Below are positions 1 to 14,098 of a stretch of DNA of 64,000 nt, piece after piece; the stretch's first letter is position 1; each line of letters opens with the position of its first letter. The notes beneath the pieces were generated by a model. The model made no database searches and was not told the origin of the DNA. It saw nothing but the letters and a program-made list of their open reading frames with translations. This stretch comes from Varroa destructor (Eukaryota > Arthropoda > Arachnida > Mesostigmata > Varroidae): the NCBI RefSeq assembly GCF_002443255.2, contig NW_019211457.1, positions 14,359,353 to 14,423,352 of the forward strand, in the 5' to 3' direction. The position numbers were made by a program, and so were the translations under genes.

Positions 1-3000
1 ACTGAGCAGGGCCAAGAATAAAAAAAGAAATATATGCTTTATTTTGTTAGGGAACTATTTTACAACCTTCCGGAATCAGGATGATCCCATTAGTGTTTTT
101 TTAACAACTCTAAAAACACCTTGCGGTCACATCACACCTGAGTATGCGCGTACGCAGAGATCTGGGTCACTTGGGAAATTTCTACCGACTGGACCGAGTT
201 GGGGCAAGTTCAACAATAGCGAAGCCAATGTTATTTGACAAGTTTCATACGAACTACGAGTGACGAATCTCAAAGTTACAATTGTATGAGCTGCGGATCA
301 GGCGATTTTGTCTTGCCTTTTTTCAACTAATTTTATAGAGGAACCCCTCAGTGGGAAGGTAGAGGAACAAGCGATAGCACAGCATAACGCGAAGTAAATG
401 CCACTCAGTAATTAATTTGGTTATCGATTACGTTTTACGTTGGATGTAGGGCATTAGTACTAAAAAATTCAACGACAGCGAACCGAGTTAAGTAAATGCT
501 AGGTAACCATTGGGCCTCGGAAGGCAGGGCTTCAGACAACACCCAAACGACACGCTGAGGCTTAAAAGGGGCCTGTTTTAAGTCATGATTTGCACCTTAT
601 CTGTGCACACTCAGTTTAAGGTTCGTATGGCCTTGTGCTCGAGTATAGGCCTAACGCTCTTCCGCGCGTCAAGCGGTACCCTTCTAAGCTAAACATAGGC
701 GATTAGCGACGGCTACAGAGGGCTGAAAATACTCTGGTGACAAGCTGGACTCTGAAGAGAGACCTCAAGGCCTTTACGGTACGTTGCGCGCTATGCAAAT
801 AAAATCGTGTTTCTTGCTTTAATATATTGGGTTCATAGACAGCTGCAAAAAGACACCGCAGCGAAATAGCTGAGCGCCCTGTGCTAACTATGGGCTAACC
901 GTGGCTCCGAAGATTTACGGGAAATAAGCGTGTGCTCTTTCAACACTGAACGAACGAGATGATGGCTCTCATTTGAAACACTAGCTTCTAACACCATGGA
1001 CGAAAGAAATCCACAGGACAAATGCTTACATATGAAACTAACAGCATCATAAGACTATATTATGATGATATTGCCATAAGATAAACATAACATAGGGAGT
1101 ATTCTTCGCGCAAAGAATGCTCTTTACTCTTTTGAGTATCAATAATTATTTATAACTATTTTGGTAAGATAAAATGTAAATATCTTTAAAAAAAAAACAA
1201 ATATTATACTCCATACGCAAGTTCATAGACATGCCTTCAAACAACGATAGATAAAATAGTATAGACGTGCATATGTGCGCCATATAATAAACAAATACTG
1301 AACGTTGCAATAAATTAGGTCGAACTTACTGACAGTGTCATGATCCCTAGAGATGATTGCGCTAGAGTGATATCTTTTATTTGATATATTCTAACGATCC
1401 GTCCATTCCTGTCCTAGTCGGAACACTGGGTGGCCTATGAGAGCCAGCATCATCTATTTCCGACAAAAAACAATTCCGCCATATCTATATGAATAGAATA
1501 AATCTAAGAGGGTTATTCTATTTATGAATTGAGGAAATGTTCCGTAAAAGCAGGAATCTAGATGAATATGGTGTTTCTTTTGCGACTCGGCCTCGACTAT
1601 TTCCTCTATTTGGACTTAACTCGCTTAACTCATAGAAATGGAAAGTAGACCGCATCATGAATGAATCAGACATTTTGATAGGACTTTCACCTTTGTTAGA
1701 ACGCCGCTTCATGGACCCTCGTACTAGTCCGGTCCGAACATTGAGGAGCGTTCCCGAGCTGGAACCGTGTTATAAGCTACGGTACACATAAACTATGGGA
1801 TAAGTGATCTAATTCGTATCGAATTCAGAAACACTGCAATTCGAAAGTAATTTTCATATAGGAAAAGCGAAATACAGAGACTCCAACAGTTGTTTAACGT
1901 GACTGAATTGGGCCCGGTCAACCAGACACAGATACAGATCCATCCGTACTTGCATTCGTGTCATACAATGAAGAATAGAAGATTGGGCGTTGACTGTAGC
2001 AGTTGACTCTTTCAGTCTTCAAATTAAAAGACAACGCGTTTAAGCAAACCTGTATCGTAAATAAGCAACTATTGTACAAATAGTGATGCATTTTTATTTG
2101 AGATCTAGTGTGGCTATCGATATAGCTGAGTAAAAAATTGTGCATAGGTTAGGCAAGTTGCCAAATCTAGCAGTTATTCTAGTCTATCTAGTTCCATGTA
2201 TGCACTTACGATTCGTCTGCCATTCTGCTACTATCCTACCTGAGTGCATTTTTCGCCTTCGATTGCGGATACATACAGAACGAAATCCGCATCTGGTACA
2301 CCCTTTTGTACGGTTACATTCCGCGCGGCCTCGTTCGTCGCTTCGTCGGGAAGAACTTGACAGTTCAAACCCGAGAAGTTACATACGCGGCAAGGCTGTA
2401 ACACAAACACATCTTTCCGTTATGATCATGATTTGCCAGTGACTGGTTTAACATACGTTGCACAACCCACTTTTAAGAATTCCCATATTTAGTTCCCATA
2501 TATAGATCCCCTAGTAGTATTAGTCTTTTCGACACTATTTTAACTCTGTACTATTTGCGTGCTTCTCGTTGTCCTGTTTATCCTTTACTACGGCACAAAA
2601 CTTGCACTCCTAGTTAATTTCGAATCTTCCTCTCTTATGCGCGCTTGCCGTTTATACATAATCATAGGCTGAGAAATATACTTGCGTTCCTACTAGGTAC
2701 TACATATTGTGCCCACTGCCGCATATTGACGAAGACTTTATTAAAGTTGCTTGGACGTTTCGTATGTCAGAAATTGAAACTTAGGCCCTTCTTCTAGTGC
2801 CGTAAACTTTGGCCTATGAAGTTTAAACTACTGGGGGCATGATTTGTTAAAGATGCCACGCACTAACTTGAAGAATATAGCCCTATGAAATACGGAACGG
2901 GACAAGGCTCTCTTGATAATTAGAAAGTCCTTATTTTATATTTTTACTATGAATGCACACTAAATATATGTGCATGCTGCATTTCTACACAATTAATCTC

Positions 3001-6000
3001 TCCGAAGAGATTTATCCCACTATGCATACTAGTAACTTTATCAACCCTAACAAAAGCTTAGCGTACTTATGTTCACAATCGAGCGATCTGATTTATAAAT
3101 TCAGTAAATCTCTACATTGTAGAGCCTTCTAGCACTTTAGTCGTCGACCTGTAGAAAACTATAGCCATGAGATAACTAAACATCCTTTCCTTATCTCATT
3201 GCCGATATTCACTAGATTCGTATAATAAAGTGCTATCAAACACGACGCCTTACGAAGACAATGGCCACATTAAGCATTTTAAGCGAGTGTTCCCTATTGG
3301 TTTTCAGCGCTATTCAACGCCTGCCTTCAGCAAGGTATAAGAGGATTCCCGAAACTTCAAACGAACACATCAGTTTTTATATTAAAAGGCAAACGATACC
3401 CCGTAAAACCATGGCCAAGGAAAATAATTAATAAAACAGGGTGCATTCGCCAGTTGCTTCCTAGTTCGCTGAAGCGATAGTTTGTTTCCCTTCTAGAGAG
3501 GCTTGAAGTCCTGGGTGAGCAGTACGAATTCAAAATAAAAATGGACGACGATTGCGCCACTGAGCTGCTATTGGAGGAAAGGACAATAACATAGATTAAC
3601 TTTGCGCTAACCTTTAAAACATTACTTCTTAGCTTTAAAACAGCGTTCAAGTCGCGAGCATCGGTTCTAGATAGGGTACTCAGAGAAGCCATCCCCACGG
3701 AGATTCTAAGCTCACTTAATGCCGTACTGCAAAAAAAACCTTGTCGTATCGATAATACCGAGATGTAAGCAAATCTTGATTTTTGACTGTGGAATTACTT
3801 AGAAATAGATTATCATACTGAAGAAATTTCATCTGATTTTCGCCGTTAAATGAATTTCTGACCAGAATAAAAGGGCGGCATTTGTTCATGAAGTCGATTC
3901 TTCATGCACAGCACATCGCACTTTTTAGGCAAAGCAGGCTTCATCCCCGGTAGGTTACAACGACGCGGACCTGATATGTGATATGCATTAGCCTGAAGAT
4001 AACTACAAAGAAGACGGCAGTATTGAAATGCAGACGAGCATGACGCTCAGCGACCAACCCTTAGCTAAGGCGAAAGCATGAAACAGGCTTGCGCACCCTT
4101 TTTACTCATCTCGGAGGCCTTCGATCAGTTACAGCTTCCTTTACCAAACCCGAAGCGGAATGGATGTAAGATGCTTTAGAGGCATGAACTGCGATATTAT
4201 TTCTAAATACGTTGGACCTCTACACATTTATCTGCCATCTGGAGATCTGGAGACACACTTCCGTAAAAGACCTATCAACGCCACTAAAGCGAAACGCCCT
4301 TCGGAACTTTATGCAGTAGTGTGTAATAGATATGTTTTTTGGTAGGATCGCTCTTTTTTATGAATGATTTCCAAAAGCTGCTTGGCTTTGAGGAGTTGCA
4401 GCGGTGTGAAGGAGTGATTGGCGAGCAGGAGGACAAAATAGTGTAAGCAACGGTCAACAACAGCTGGAAGGATTTTTGCTAAGAAAAGAATCTCTATGTA
4501 GTTTCCAACGCCTGGTTTTTCGTGTCTAGCGATACGCTCAAACAACAATGCTCGACTCTTTACGGTCGCCACATCGGCACGTTACCTAATCTATTGAACA
4601 TATCCAGATCTATAGTAGTTTTGTGTCCGGCAGAGCTCATACTTTGAACTGTTGTACAGAAGTACAGGCCTAAAGGCTCACTCATTATAAGTGCATAAAG
4701 AAACAGGCTTGGCCGTCGGGTGCCAAAAATGGCGAGAGAACATGCAATTAAATTCCTCTACCCCATAATGTCGTCACTATCATGATTCCCTTCAAATTTA
4801 GTGACAATAAAAAATAATATTACGTAGATAATTAGTGAAGTAATAACGCTCAATTATTAGCAAGTGAGACTGAGGGAGATTTTCTATCTTAGAAACTCAA
4901 TAAATAGTATCAATTAATAGAGAAGTTAAACTTGTAATGTTGATGAGCAAAGCGTGGTAGGATTGTTTTTTTCTTAAACTTAATAACAAACAGACTATAT
5001 AGATTTTTCTTTTGAAGATAATTTGATCAACGGCTGTGTTACAATTGTGCTATCAAGCAACGAAAAAACTTCTGTTGTCTGATTGGTTTTCCTACCTATG
5101 AAAAACCGTTCTTCCAGAACACAGTTAGCACACAGTCGGCCATATAACTTCCGGTAATATCTCTGTCACACTTATTAATGATCAATATGCAGGTAAGTTA
5201 ATCTGTGATTTTATAAGAAGTTGCTCTGGATTCAACTTCGCCGATATTCATCTGAGAAGGGAACGGTATATCAGATCATTGGGGTGACCGAAACAGAATC
5301 CGTTATTTTTTCTCACTACCCAGAAACTTTGAATAATCAAATTTATAAAATATCCTTCTTTAATAGTGCATTCTAAATTTCACTGTCTTTTCAAAGCCAT
5401 GGATGTGTCAGCGAGTATAAGTTAAAAGGCTTCTTACTGATGAGTATATTCAACGGTATAAGGAATGAGATTCCTGATCGAGTCGTTGACAATGAGCGAC
5501 CGGCTTGTAAATCGGATGAGTAATGTGGCTTTTATTTACGGGATACTGCCTTTTCTATTGTAGTCGTTGTTTTTTCGATACCTGTCAACAAATATAGCTT
5601 GCATCAGCAAAGCCGGTGCTACAAGTGGAATTTAATACGGTAACATTCCTGCGTATATGCGAGCCGTATACGAATTCGCTCACCCCCAAATGTTCGGCGG
5701 GTACCGGAACTTCCCCACACAGGCTGACGGCTTCACAGCGCTCCCGGCAGAACGGTGTTGGATCCCCTTGTACGAAGAACACTTTATCTTCTGGACAGCG
5801 TCTGAAACGAATTAGGATTGAAATTGCATATATTTTTATTTATCAGCATTTGATCGTAACCATAATACTACTAATACCAATAATGAAATAAAATTACCGT
5901 CAGTATCGAAACATTATTTATCGAACGCAAACAGATGTCGGTATAAGTGATTGTATATTAAATACTGAGTAATTGCGAATACAGGGTTATTACGATTGGA

Positions 6001-9000
6001 TTGAATCAGCCCACCTAGTTCTCGTCGCCTCGCGCTTTTCCAATGAGCCGCAGCAAAATCAATGCAGCTTAACTTAATTAGATGTAAAAGGAAACAAGCG
6101 TACAAACTCCCATACAGGATTCACTCCTGTTGAGGCGGTGCGCGCGTACGAAGCATACTTCCGAATATCAACATGCTACTCAGACGAATCTTTACATACA
6201 TACAGGCTATATTTGGTTGTTTATAGAACTCTAGGCAATATTTGAGTCGCTGCTGATTTATCCAATCCAACAAAGGCGGGTAAGACAAACTTCATTAGCA
6301 TGACGGATCTAGTTTGCTGCGATAAGCTTCAAAACGTATTTTAATGATCCAGTTACTAAGGGCGTGTATTCAAAATCGGACGTCTTTAGGTATTTTGAGT
6401 ACCTATAAAAACCGATAGCTGGAAATTTGCGATGATTCTATTTTTCCTAGGATTGAGTCTCGAAGACTCGGATATGTCAAGTTTGATATCTATCTCCCTG
6501 CTTATTAGATCATGGAGTGGATTCAGATCTTAGAGAGACCGCGCATCCGGTGGATCAGCTCTCATAAACTCTTAAAACGAGCACAGTTTTGACCCTACAA
6601 TTGACTACAATATAAATATCGTAGATGCTGGAGCACCATAGAGGAATACGCTTTTCGTCACCAAAAAGTCAGTCGCTTCGGCACGACTCAAACAAAAACC
6701 AGTTCCATGATTTTACATCTGAGGACCTTCTCGAATTGTAAAGATGGCGACTTTGCATCTTATACATGATGGACAAGCGACCCATTTTGTTGAGAACGTT
6801 GATAAACGAACCATCGAGTTGTCATCTGGGAGAGATCAAGTGCGGACATCGAATGGCACCAAAGTGTTTCAAAGGGTAATTTCTTAGCGGACTAGTAGAC
6901 ACGAGAAAACGAGACGGTAACGCAAACCAAGGAAGTGACAGGAAAGATGACATGCTCTCAAGAGTCGTAACTTCCCCCTCGAGCGTCGATTCTAACTGGC
7001 TAATGGTTACCTCGTCTAATGGAACTGCATGTCGCCTATTCAAAGGGGTTAAGTTTCAGCGCAAGTGCGCTTGGCCTTCCGGAATAAGTATTGAAGCTTT
7101 CCGAGTTCTTTATCTGACGCAGAGCTAGTTAAACATTGCTTCAGACGGTTGGCCATTTCCAGTACGAAACAGACCGTGGATCTCAACCCACCCTCGAGGG
7201 CAAACATGTTACCACTGCAGCACGGTGAGACCAGGACACGTATTATAACATTGTCAACGTTACCAAACATGCATAGAACTGGCTGCCGCGTAGAGACGTC
7301 ACTACGAAACCCTATACGCACTAAATGAATAGCCGGTTGATGATACTCTTGTAGGTACAGTTTGGTTATTTCGAAAACGTATCCATTTGACCAATTATTT
7401 GCGTTTGTATTAGGAATTTAACCACTGAATTACACGGCGCCTATCTTAAGAGCGCCTATCAGTGATTTATGATCCATATATGGAGGCGGTGCATAAACTA
7501 CATATTTTAGGAGAAATAATTCGACTACCCTAATTTTTATCGGTATTTGAACTTTGAAATTCTTGGAGTTAGCGTTGTGGCACAGACATTCAGTTTCGAA
7601 TTTTTCGCACAACTGCTGACGTCGGAGTCTTTTATGCTAGATAAATTTTCTGAAAATTAGGTTCGTTCAATAGCAAGCAAATACAGCTATCTTGGCGAAT
7701 TTGAGAAGAACTAGCCGATATTGAGGAATGTTCGATAATAGTCCTTTTATTGAAAAATCTGCGTATCTAAAATAGCATGAGATCCTATTTGCTTCGTGTG
7801 ATTGAAACCAGGAATCCTATGGTTCGGATTCTCTGAAGTTACCCCTAGGCCATCTCGTTACAACATTGTATTTAACCTATGATCCCGCGTGTACTTCGAT
7901 TTTGGCCAGTGTGGAAGATCATTTCTTATATGTTTTTTATCTTGCTTAAAGCTCCTTCCACGTGCTCGACAAAGAGACACTTTGTTCTTCCAACGACACA
8001 TTGCTTATCTACACCATATGGCTAAGCATAAATGTGAACCCAAGGGAAAAATTTAATTGAGAGTGATAGAGGCTGCAACATTTTCCCATATGCGATCGTC
8101 ACACTGAGAGACAAAGCGGCAGACTCAAGTGGTAGAAGTAGACTTCAAATGGGTGGCGTATAGGTTTATTATTAAAAAACTGTAGGCTCTTACTTCGGTA
8201 ATAAACTGGGCCGAAAAGTGAAACAACATCTAATCCAGTTATAAAGTTTTATCTCCTAGATTTCATTCGTCGTAATTGTAGACCTAATTTTGCTTACCTC
8301 GCCATTTCTTTTCAATTGTATCTATTGTATTACTAATTATACAGCATGTCATGCCCATAGCTATCACTTTTTACCGGTTCGCTCTCAAGAACAAAACCAC
8401 TTTTCGAAAACTGCCGGCTTGTGTTACGTACTACCTGTCAGGTGATGGATGCCGTGTTAGCAATGCTCAGTGATGAATGGGTAAAAAGTAAGTCGTCAGA
8501 CGCACCGTGTGGCATATCGAGTCTTTGACCTGACTCCTTTGTTGTATCGGTACGCTAGTTTGTACTCCTGGCTCCGATACGTGAAATTAAGTATTCCATT
8601 CGATTTTCAGCACTAATGGTTGCGTATTGGTACTTCAAATTTCTACTTAACGTCAGGCTAAAGGAATCTTATCTGACTGGTTACGGTATTCGCAGCTTCA
8701 CTAGGAAAGGCAAGGTAGTTTTCAGCAGCATCGCTCTGATAGTTATTTCCTAGCTTAGAGTGAACAGATTTCTGACACTCGCCACCGTCTCGAGCAATCC
8801 TTCGTAGGGACTGGCAGAACCGAAGAGAAAGATGACTGAGCAATATTCTAGCCTTCAGTCGAAGCAAGAACTACTTCGTTTTCTTATGAAGCTGATATTA
8901 ATTTTGAAAAAACAATAAGTTGCGGTCAAAGTTTGTCGGCAGGCTCCATATCAGGCGAACGATGTTTAAATTACGAGAATCTCTGGTTGAAATCTGGTCG

Positions 9001-9678
9001 GCAAATATTGTACGAGACCACTTTAGAGCAAAAGGTTGATCCGTGCAATAATTTTACCAAACAAGTAAGGGCAGCGTGGTTTCCAGGACGGATATGCCGG
9101 AACGCGTGAGCGTTCCTCGCTTTCGTTTATTTGCTTAGTTGTTGAAATCACTATAAGATGATGACTAACAGAACTTTTCGACCAGTGCAACATGACCCTT
9201 TACCTTGTAATACTCTAGGCAGTGTCAAAATTAAACTTTGGGGGCTTTTTAGTTTTCTTTTTGCAGAAATTTTACCTAAATATGATGACGGAATTAGATT
9301 ACATAATGGCGTAATGCACTATACCTGGTAGAAGTGTTGCCCTTCATACACTATCAACAATAATTTCACCCGCAAAGAAATAGAACAGCTCAATATCTAT
9401 ATATTGAATTTTGTTATTATATTTCCACCCTCGTTCCAACAACGCCTGCCTGAAGACCAGCGTCTTCTTTGGATTGGATCTTCGTAAAGCTCTGTAACAA
9501 TTTCAGCTGAAGCCAGCTCGGCCAAGAAACCAAGACGGCCTTACTTTAGAAATGGCAAGTATCTTTGAATATGCCGGTATCCACGTTTGTGCTCGTCCTT
9601 TTAGTCGTCGTATACTATTAGAAATCTTTGCTGTACGCTACCTGAGCTAGTTTCGAACTGCGACCAAATATAATGCCG

Positions 9679-9700
9679 TTATTATTACTATTATTATTAT
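9679..9700. repeat. (TTA)n microsatellite, interrupted once
   Basis: TTA units with a single C interruption. Confidence 0.85.
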
Positions 9701-11142
9701 AAAAGAGGTTACACAAATTTCCTAAAATATCACACAAGTCGCCGTCCACGCTCCGCCGTCCGGCGATAAAAAGGTATTTTTAAATAATAACATCGATGAC
9801 AGTGACATGCTCATGTGGTTGATTGGTCGAATCACAGGTTCCTTCATAGGGTTTTTTTTTAATTACACAACACTAGTGTATTGAAATCTGACATCTGAGT
9901 CGATGTAATGCTCTTTTTCAACATTACGTTTCTAAGTATGATCTATTCATTAAGGTTAAAACATTGCCAAATGCGGAAAAAGAGTTTTTTAAGGTATTAC
10001 AAAGGCGCAGTATGCTTCGTGACGTAGTTGTCTTTGAGACCATATACCAACTATGGGATATTAAATCATGTGGAAACTATGTCCACAAAGAACCTCAAGA
10101 TCATGTAGGATCTCCGTAAAAAGCGGGCGGATAAAGTGTATTAGAGCACGTGTAAACGAGCGCTCGAATCCCACTTCGAAGGAGCATCATGAGTAATGTA
10201 CTATATACCCGTGGCCTTTGTCGCTCCTAGAGAGATAATCGTCCTAAAGAGATAATAACTATGCCCACGAATGAAGTTCATTTTAAATAAATCGAATATG
10301 TTAAGGTCATTGAGACAGTCAATTTGCTATCCTATTGATATTTCTTGTACACATTTCGAATTTTATACTTTTCACAGAACTGTGACCACCTAAACGGAAT
10401 TAAAGATCTTCTTCAAATAAAGAATGCGTTAACGTACCCATGCATGGCTATTAGATATCCCCTTGAAGAACAAGACATGAATACGTTCAAATAGGCCTCG
10501 GCTATACGGAGCGACGGACGCGCTGTCGCTGTTGTCATCAGCGTACTAACCCTACCGACTCGATAACCAAAATAATTGTCTTCAAACCCGCGGCAATCGT
10601 TTGCTTCATTCCCAATTCCACTCCAACTTCCATTCTATTGGAAATGCAGCTTAGCTCGGAATACTCAAGCGACCGGTCAGCAAGACATGCAAACATATTC
10701 TTCGAGGGCTTCATTTGCGTAAACGAAGCATCACTTTTGTAACCAAATATATTCTCTGCCCATCTGGACAATCTACTATTATGTCAGTTTTATGTAAATA
10801 TAACTTAATAGGTCAAACACATGTGAATCAAATTAGCTATATTAGTTATTTACAGTTAGTTCCTCAAAACATAGTCCTAACGAAGATTAGACAAGTAATA
10901 ACACTGTAGTACAAATTCGAAGAAAGGCACTAATAGTTAACTTACTTCTCCGATATTCTGTCTATTGAATATGAAATCCCTCCAGCTAACTTATCTCAGA
11001 CAAGTTAGCAATCGACTATGTTTTGTTTCTGTTCTCGTGATTTAATCTACAAACCGCTCAATACGATGCTCGGCAGCAAACATGCACTTGTACCAGCGTC
11101 CTCGCTGTCACACTGTTAATCCAGTTTCAGCATTTTTTCACA

Positions 11143-11191
11143 GTATGAGCTATACTGAAGTATACTGCTTATAATTCAGTATAGCTCATAC
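11143..11191. repeat. Hairpin with perfect 17-bp arms
   Basis: GTATGAGCTATACTGAA at 11143-11159 is matched by its reverse complement at 11175-11191, leaving a 15-nt loop (11160-11174). TATACTG also recurs in the loop. If transcribed it would fold into a stable stem, shorter than a usual animal pre-miRNA. Confidence 0.95.
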
Positions 11192-13615
11192 CGAAGATGT
11201 TAGGTTCGAAGTTCCGTGGCTCCTTTCATGCTCGTTCAGCCCTTCGCGGCATAACGACCTTAAACGTCACCGAGCAGAAATCATATTTTTAATCCGCGGC
11301 ACCATTTAATGTTCGAACCTCATGTGATATCGCGTCGATGCCGGGTGCTGAAATTAAGGCTCCTTTACGGCTGGCTAACAGGCAGGCATAAACATCTAGC
11401 GGGGAGGAGGCACGCCGCCGAGAAAAGCCTAAGGCCCCTCCGTCAATAGTACAAACTCACTGTTGTATCCGTTAAGAATCATAAGTAGAAATAGCAAGCG
11501 CAGAAATCGGATGTAGTAACAATGGCGTTTAGCTGTTATAACATTCGTTGAAAGAGGCCCATCGTGAAGTGGCTTACTGATCTAGCAGTCGGTGAATCCA
11601 GCGGATTTTACCGAACATGCTTTCTTAATCGCTTACCAACCTGTTTAACCTTGCCGGAACTGTGAGTGGATAGCGCGGCCGAAGATGCGTACTCCAGTAT
11701 TCAACAGCTTGCGGTAGGATACGCTCGTTTATCAGGCGGAACTTTTCCGGGTCTAATCTGAAATAGCAAGAATAAGAATTATAATAGAAATCTCCATTAC
11801 GATAAAATAATTAGGGTGGTACAAATAGACAAAGGCAATAATATCATCATGATTCCTATCACGCTATTTTCCGAAGGCGAAATAATGGAGGCCTTTAATA
11901 AATCATTTCCATAAATTGAGTGTTTCTATTATGTTTTTCTCTGTTTTATTGTGTTTGTATTGGTCGATGTATATGATCGATTGTTATCGAACAACTAAAG
12001 CCTGCCATATCTGAGTGTGTTACATGTTCAGTACAAATGAACTCCCTAGGGTTAACTAGGGGTTCAGAGATCTAACTGGTTTATGGCGCCAACAAGCATG
12101 GAAAAAATGAACGAAAATGCCCTTCAATGTCTAACAGATATGCGAGATCATTTGCCGTACTCAATAGCCTCGTATATATGTCTCGTATATACAGGCAACA
12201 CGCTATGCAAATATACGAGCACGAATAGATAGAAATGGACGGAATGTGTAGGCGTCAACAGATGGCTCTATTCAACACACAAGTTGTTGATGTAGAACTC
12301 GTAAGGCACCCTTCAAAACAAATTAAAAAAACCGCTAAGAAAAACTTGTCTTCCCCAGAAACAGCGGATACATTTGACTTCGTTGTGTTCTAAACCGTTC
12401 TTCGTTGCCCTCTAATTATAATCAGTTTGGTAGATCTCGTTATTGTTAGTATTAATACATCTATACGGCTATCGCAGCAAGCAAAATTCAGCTTCTGCTT
12501 TGGTTAATTTCAATAGCGGCTGTGGTTCTTGTGATAATAATGGCTCAGCGAGATTTCATGCTCAGCTTGAATTTCTGCTAATTGCCTACGGAGAAACCTT
12601 CTGGGGACCAGACGATACGAACGTGGGTACGTTATTTTGATAATCGTTGGAAACTTGGATGGGAGTTGTCTAAAACTGTTGTTGAACACTGCACTCGAAG
12701 TTATATTTTGAATAACATGTTCTTAGCGGTTGAGGAAAGGAACAGAGTGAAAGGAAAAAAATAAAAAGATAAAACCGAAATGTTGGATTCGATTGCCAGC
12801 GATATTGAGGCGCTATATTCAAACGACTAGAATAGAAACGACGCTGTTTTGTTGATCCTTAACCAATAAAATCTAATTGTTCACAATTTTGTGCAATGAA
12901 AGAATAATATAAAAAAGAAAAAAAAAACTATATGATCCCAATAATGCATTTATATGGTCACTCAAATACGTACAAATTGGAGTGGAATGAAGACATCAGT
13001 TTAATATTCATTATCGCTGGAGGTGGCAGTTAACGGATTTGTGTCGTATCTGAAGAAACTGTTTTCAAGTACGTTCGGACATATTTTAGCTATTCAGACA
13101 CTTGCGGACGTTTGCTTAATCTAATTTTGCCCTTCCTGCAAAGGAAAGCCTCTTAGTTAATTTGATTTTAATAATGCGATATTTTCGTCACTCTGACATT
13201 TTTAAGTTAATTCAGTCATACATATCGTAGTTACCCAGTGGACTAGCTTGGTTTATGGCACTATTTTCGTCGTTGCCCGGTCTGATCGGCTGGCAGAATT
13301 TTACATCAAAATACTCTATAACGGCTTGATTATTACTAAATTTGTTATCGTTGTCCGGTCTCGTCGCCAAGCAAGACCGCCCCGAAAAGCACTAATAATA
13401 TATAATAATATGAACCTGTCAAAGTCGTATCCATCGGATGCGGGGTCGTATGCGAAACGACCCCCATTGTTAGCCCTCACAATGATACAGGACAATATCT
13501 CTGAATCGATTGCATGCTAACATATTACTTTGCAATTAATCTTCTTGCTATTACTATGATTAGAAACGAGACAAAAAACAGATAAAACAAAAGTTCTTTT
13601 TTTTTCGCATGATGA

Positions 13616-14098
13616 ATGAATAGTTACGCGGTGGTAAGTACACTTACCGTCTTATGTCTTGGTAGTTCGATGCTAATAGTAGGTAAAAGTGTTATAAATA
13701 CTATATACATACTATTTAATAAACCTATATTTTGCAAAGGTAAGCACCAAATCGTAGCAACATTAGCTGTACGTCGTCACCGAATATCATTATTATTGTG
13801 CCAAACTGTGATTGTGACGATACCGCGTATGTGGATGAATGCGTGTCTAGCTACCTGTAATGCATTCAAGGACATCGTTCTTAGCTACAAGCCGCCGAGG
13901 CATAACAAGTCATCATCGTATATATATATATATATACACAGAAATAGACAGGTACATCTTAGCCATCCAAAATACAGCGGCCATGTAGCATATGTTTGTG
14001 GTTTCCATAAGCCGGATGAAGGTACCTGCGCAAACTTCATTGTTTTTTCGGAACCTTTATCTAAAAACATGAACAACACCTGTTATGGCGGTATCTGA
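13616..14098 (+). CDS. 160-codon ORF with signal-like start and Cys-rich end (doubtful)
   Basis: This is the second-longest frame in the window, borderline for chance. It begins with an uncharged hydrophobic stretch after the ATG (MNSYAVVSTLTVLCLGSSML). It ends with VCGFHKPDEGTCANF...NTCYGG, which loosely resembles the cysteine and YGG pattern of Kunitz inhibitors of ticks and mites, although the spacing and the last Cys do not fit. Against a single-exon gene: it reads straight through a (TA)9 microsatellite (13919-13936), and it contains a strong donor CAAAG|GTAAGC at 13739/13740 and another at 13628/13629. If spliced at 13739 the phase does not join the Cys-rich end. It may be a chance frame, or a decayed secreted-protein gene. 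Confidence 0.17.
   Translation: MNSYAVVSTLTVLCLGSSMLIVGKSVINTIYILFNKPIFCKGKHQIVATLAVRRHRISLLLCQTVIVTIPRMWMNACLATCNAFKDIVLSYKPPRHNKSSSYIYIYIHRNRQVHLSHPKYSGHVAYVCGFHKPDEGTCANFIVFSEPLSKNMNNTCYGGI
13919..13936. repeat. (TA)9 microsatellite
   Basis: Uninterrupted TA repeat inside the doubtful 160-codon frame. Confidence 0.95.

Larger units (their letters stand above)
1..13615. other. No gene recognised
   Basis: AT-rich DNA with only chance-length frames. The hairpin at 11143 and the TTA repeat at 9679 are the structured parts. Isolated good splice donors occur at 5192 (plus, CAG|GTAAGT, but every frame of the preceding stretch has stops) and at 8298 (minus, GAG|GTAAGC, after a 20-codon ATG frame MGMTCCIISNTIDTIEKKWR). 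Neither makes a gene on its own. Confidence 0.6.

Noticed and set aside
5120..5192. Coding exon between a good acceptor and the CAG|GTAAGT donor at 5192
   Set aside because: Every frame across the segment is interrupted by a stop codon.
8298..8358. Minus-strand 20-codon start plus GAG|GTAAGC donor as a first exon
   Set aside because: The donor is good, but a 61-nt frame without signal peptide, promoter or partner exon is too easily found by chance.
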